Source of the DNA: Actinomycetota bacterium | GTDB taxonomy: Bacteria > Actinomycetota > Humimicrobiia > Humimicrobiales > Humimicrobiaceae | Length of the DNA stretch: 15,997 nt | NCBI GenBank assembly: GCA_028718045.1 | Contig: JAQUMQ010000008.1 | Coordinates: forward strand, 1 to 15,997 | Direction: 5' to 3' | Part shown: positions 15,362 to 15,997 of the stretch, piece by piece | Layout: the number at the start of each line of letters is the position of its first letter | Position numbering within the stretch: position 1 is the first letter of the stretch | Notes under the pieces: model-generated | The model's input: the letters and a program-made list of their open reading frames with translations, nothing else | Told to the model about the DNA's origin: nothing | Database searches by the model: none | Position numbers and translations under genes: made by a program

Positions 15362-15871
15362 TCATTCTTCCCAGGATATTTTATTATTTACCAAATCCAA
15401 GTTAATATGATTTCCAGAAAATTTTTTCCTTACCCCATTTGCATAAAATTTACCTCTAACTGAAATCCAACGCTTCAATAAGATACTTAAATCATCTTCA
15501 AAAACTTTGATCTTTTGGGCTAAAGTGGATATGGATATGTTTTTTTCGTCTTTTATAATCTGCAGTATTTTTTTCTTTAGAAGCAATTCGCAAACTATTT
15601 CCGGTAAAAACCAAAACAAAACAAAAATTCCCAGTAAAGCGCTGCCGGCCATTGAACCTAGAAAGATTATTCCGATTATTACCTGACAAATCGCCACGAA
15701 AATATTGGAAGATAACCTGAAATCGGGTTTATGCATAGAAAAATCCGGTACGCTTACAATCAAAACGCATGACAGCACCAATAATATTCCCAAAATTACT
15801 AGTGTTTTAAAAATATATCTTCCTGATATAAAATAAAAATGTATTATTTTACCCAAGGCACTTGTTTTCAT
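15362..15871 (-). CDS. Uncharacterised membrane protein with a probable C-terminal winged helix
   Basis: 169 residues from the ATG at 15871; not a family I recognise. A short basic N terminus leads to a hydrophobic segment (about 22-41), a short polar loop (SMHKPDFRLSS), and a second long hydrophobic stretch (about 57-98, long enough for two helices with a small-residue GSMAGSALLG middle). The soluble C-terminal third (102-169) reads like a winged helix: helix ILQIIKDEKN, then ISISTLAQKIKVFEDDLSILLKRWISVRGKF, and a short strand pair HINLDLVNNKI. That suggests a membrane-anchored domain for DNA or protein binding, but this is inference. An earlier in-frame ATG at 15913 would add 14 residues encoded by the repeat-like segment; neither start has a strong ribosome site. 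It is convergent with the MFS gene. Confidence 0.6.
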   Translation of the reverse strand: MKTSALGKIIHFYFISGRYIFKTLVILGILLVLSCVLIVSVPDFSMHKPDFRLSSNIFVAICQVIIGIIFLGSMAGSALLGIFVLFWFLPEIVCELLLKKKILQIIKDEKNISISTLAQKIKVFEDDLSILLKRWISVRGKFYANGVRKKFSGNHINLDLVNNKISWEE

Positions 15872-15879
15872 GACTACTC

Positions 15880-15997
15880 GCTTTTCAAGCTCGCTGCAGA
15901 GCCGCGGACTCATTACGCTTGCCTCTTCACTACGCTTATCGGCTTCGCTTCACTCCGTCCATTCGAACCCCTTGGTTTCAATATGCCACAGGCATAT
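15880..15997. repeat. GC-rich, internally repetitive segment at the window edge
   Basis: This segment is much richer in G+C (roughly half or more by eye) than the rest of the window. On the minus strand it is a run of purine-rich near-repeats such as GGAGTGAAGCGAAG, AAGCGTAGTGAAGAGG and AAGCGTAATGAG, followed by short hairpin elements GAGTCCGCGGCTC and GCTC-TGCAGC-GAGC. The frame of the downstream gene stays open through it for about 26 codons (SEADKRSEEASV and so on) but has no good start. It looks like a dispersed repeat or a remnant of one lying against the small membrane-protein gene. It may continue beyond the window. Confidence 0.5.
15981..15997. repeat. Perfect inverted repeat at the right edge
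   Basis: ATATGCC (15981-15987) and GGCATAT (15991-15997) are exact complements around a three-base ACA loop. The stem may extend past the end of the window. It forms one end of the GC-rich segment. Confidence 0.6.

Noticed and set aside
15962..15969. GGTTCGAA on the minus strand as the T-arm of a tRNA
   Set aside because: No matching acceptor stem, anticodon arm or D-arm is visible around it; the bases belong to the repeat-like block.
1..15997. CRISPR array, prophage, transposase or toxin-antitoxin genes
   Set aside because: No regularly spaced repeats and no protein with such motifs were found on either strand; gene content is mainly housekeeping.

Overview
The window looks like ordinary chromosome from a low-G+C (about one third by eye), anaerobic, fermentative bacterium. 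Three things suggest this: a single-chain pyruvate:ferredoxin oxidoreductase, AT-rich intergenic regions with TATAAT-type promoters, and a large (about 275 nt) signal recognition particle RNA with an Alu domain. That RNA sits directly upstream of dnaX-ybaB-recR, the order known from Bacillus and many Clostridia. A Firmicutes-like lineage, or another deep low-G+C lineage with the large SRP RNA, fits best. The species cannot be fixed from the sequence.

Layout. (1) 1-1125, minus strand: a methylthioadenosine phosphorylase gene followed by a diacylglycerol/lipid kinase-like gene cut off by the window edge. (2) 1126-1564: the only gene-free stretch over 300 bases, AT-rich, with one degenerate direct repeat. 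(3) 1565-3340, plus strand: a YjbQ/UPF0047 gene with a TTG start, then rarA. (4) 3362-5675, minus strand: lysC then asd, the first two steps of the aspartate family pathway (lysine/diaminopimelate, threonine, methionine). (5) 5676-10720, plus strand: a dihydroorotate-dehydrogenase-like flavoprotein and nifJ. Each has its own promoter with the same extended -10 (TGATATAAT), and nifJ is followed by a strong terminator. (6) 10725-13978, minus strand: SRP RNA, dnaX, ybaB and recR, a housekeeping replication/repair cluster. (7) 14054-15304, plus strand: an MFS transporter of the fosmidomycin-resistance (Fsr)-like type. (8) 15362-15997, minus strand: an unrecognised small membrane protein with a probable C-terminal winged helix, preceded by a GC-rich, internally repetitive, hairpin-bearing segment unlike the rest of the window.

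Functionally the genes cover central fermentative metabolism (nifJ), amino-acid and cell-wall precursor supply (lysC, asd), purine/methionine salvage (MTA phosphorylase), DNA replication and repair (dnaX, recR, rarA) and protein targeting (SRP RNA). I found no phage, CRISPR, toxin-antitoxin or transposase genes, and no clearly new multi-gene system. The points most worth checking are the repeat-like segment at the right edge, the structured leader and repeats in front of nifJ, the DHOD-like protein that lacks the usual catalytic residue and sits beside nifJ, and the membrane/winged-helix protein.
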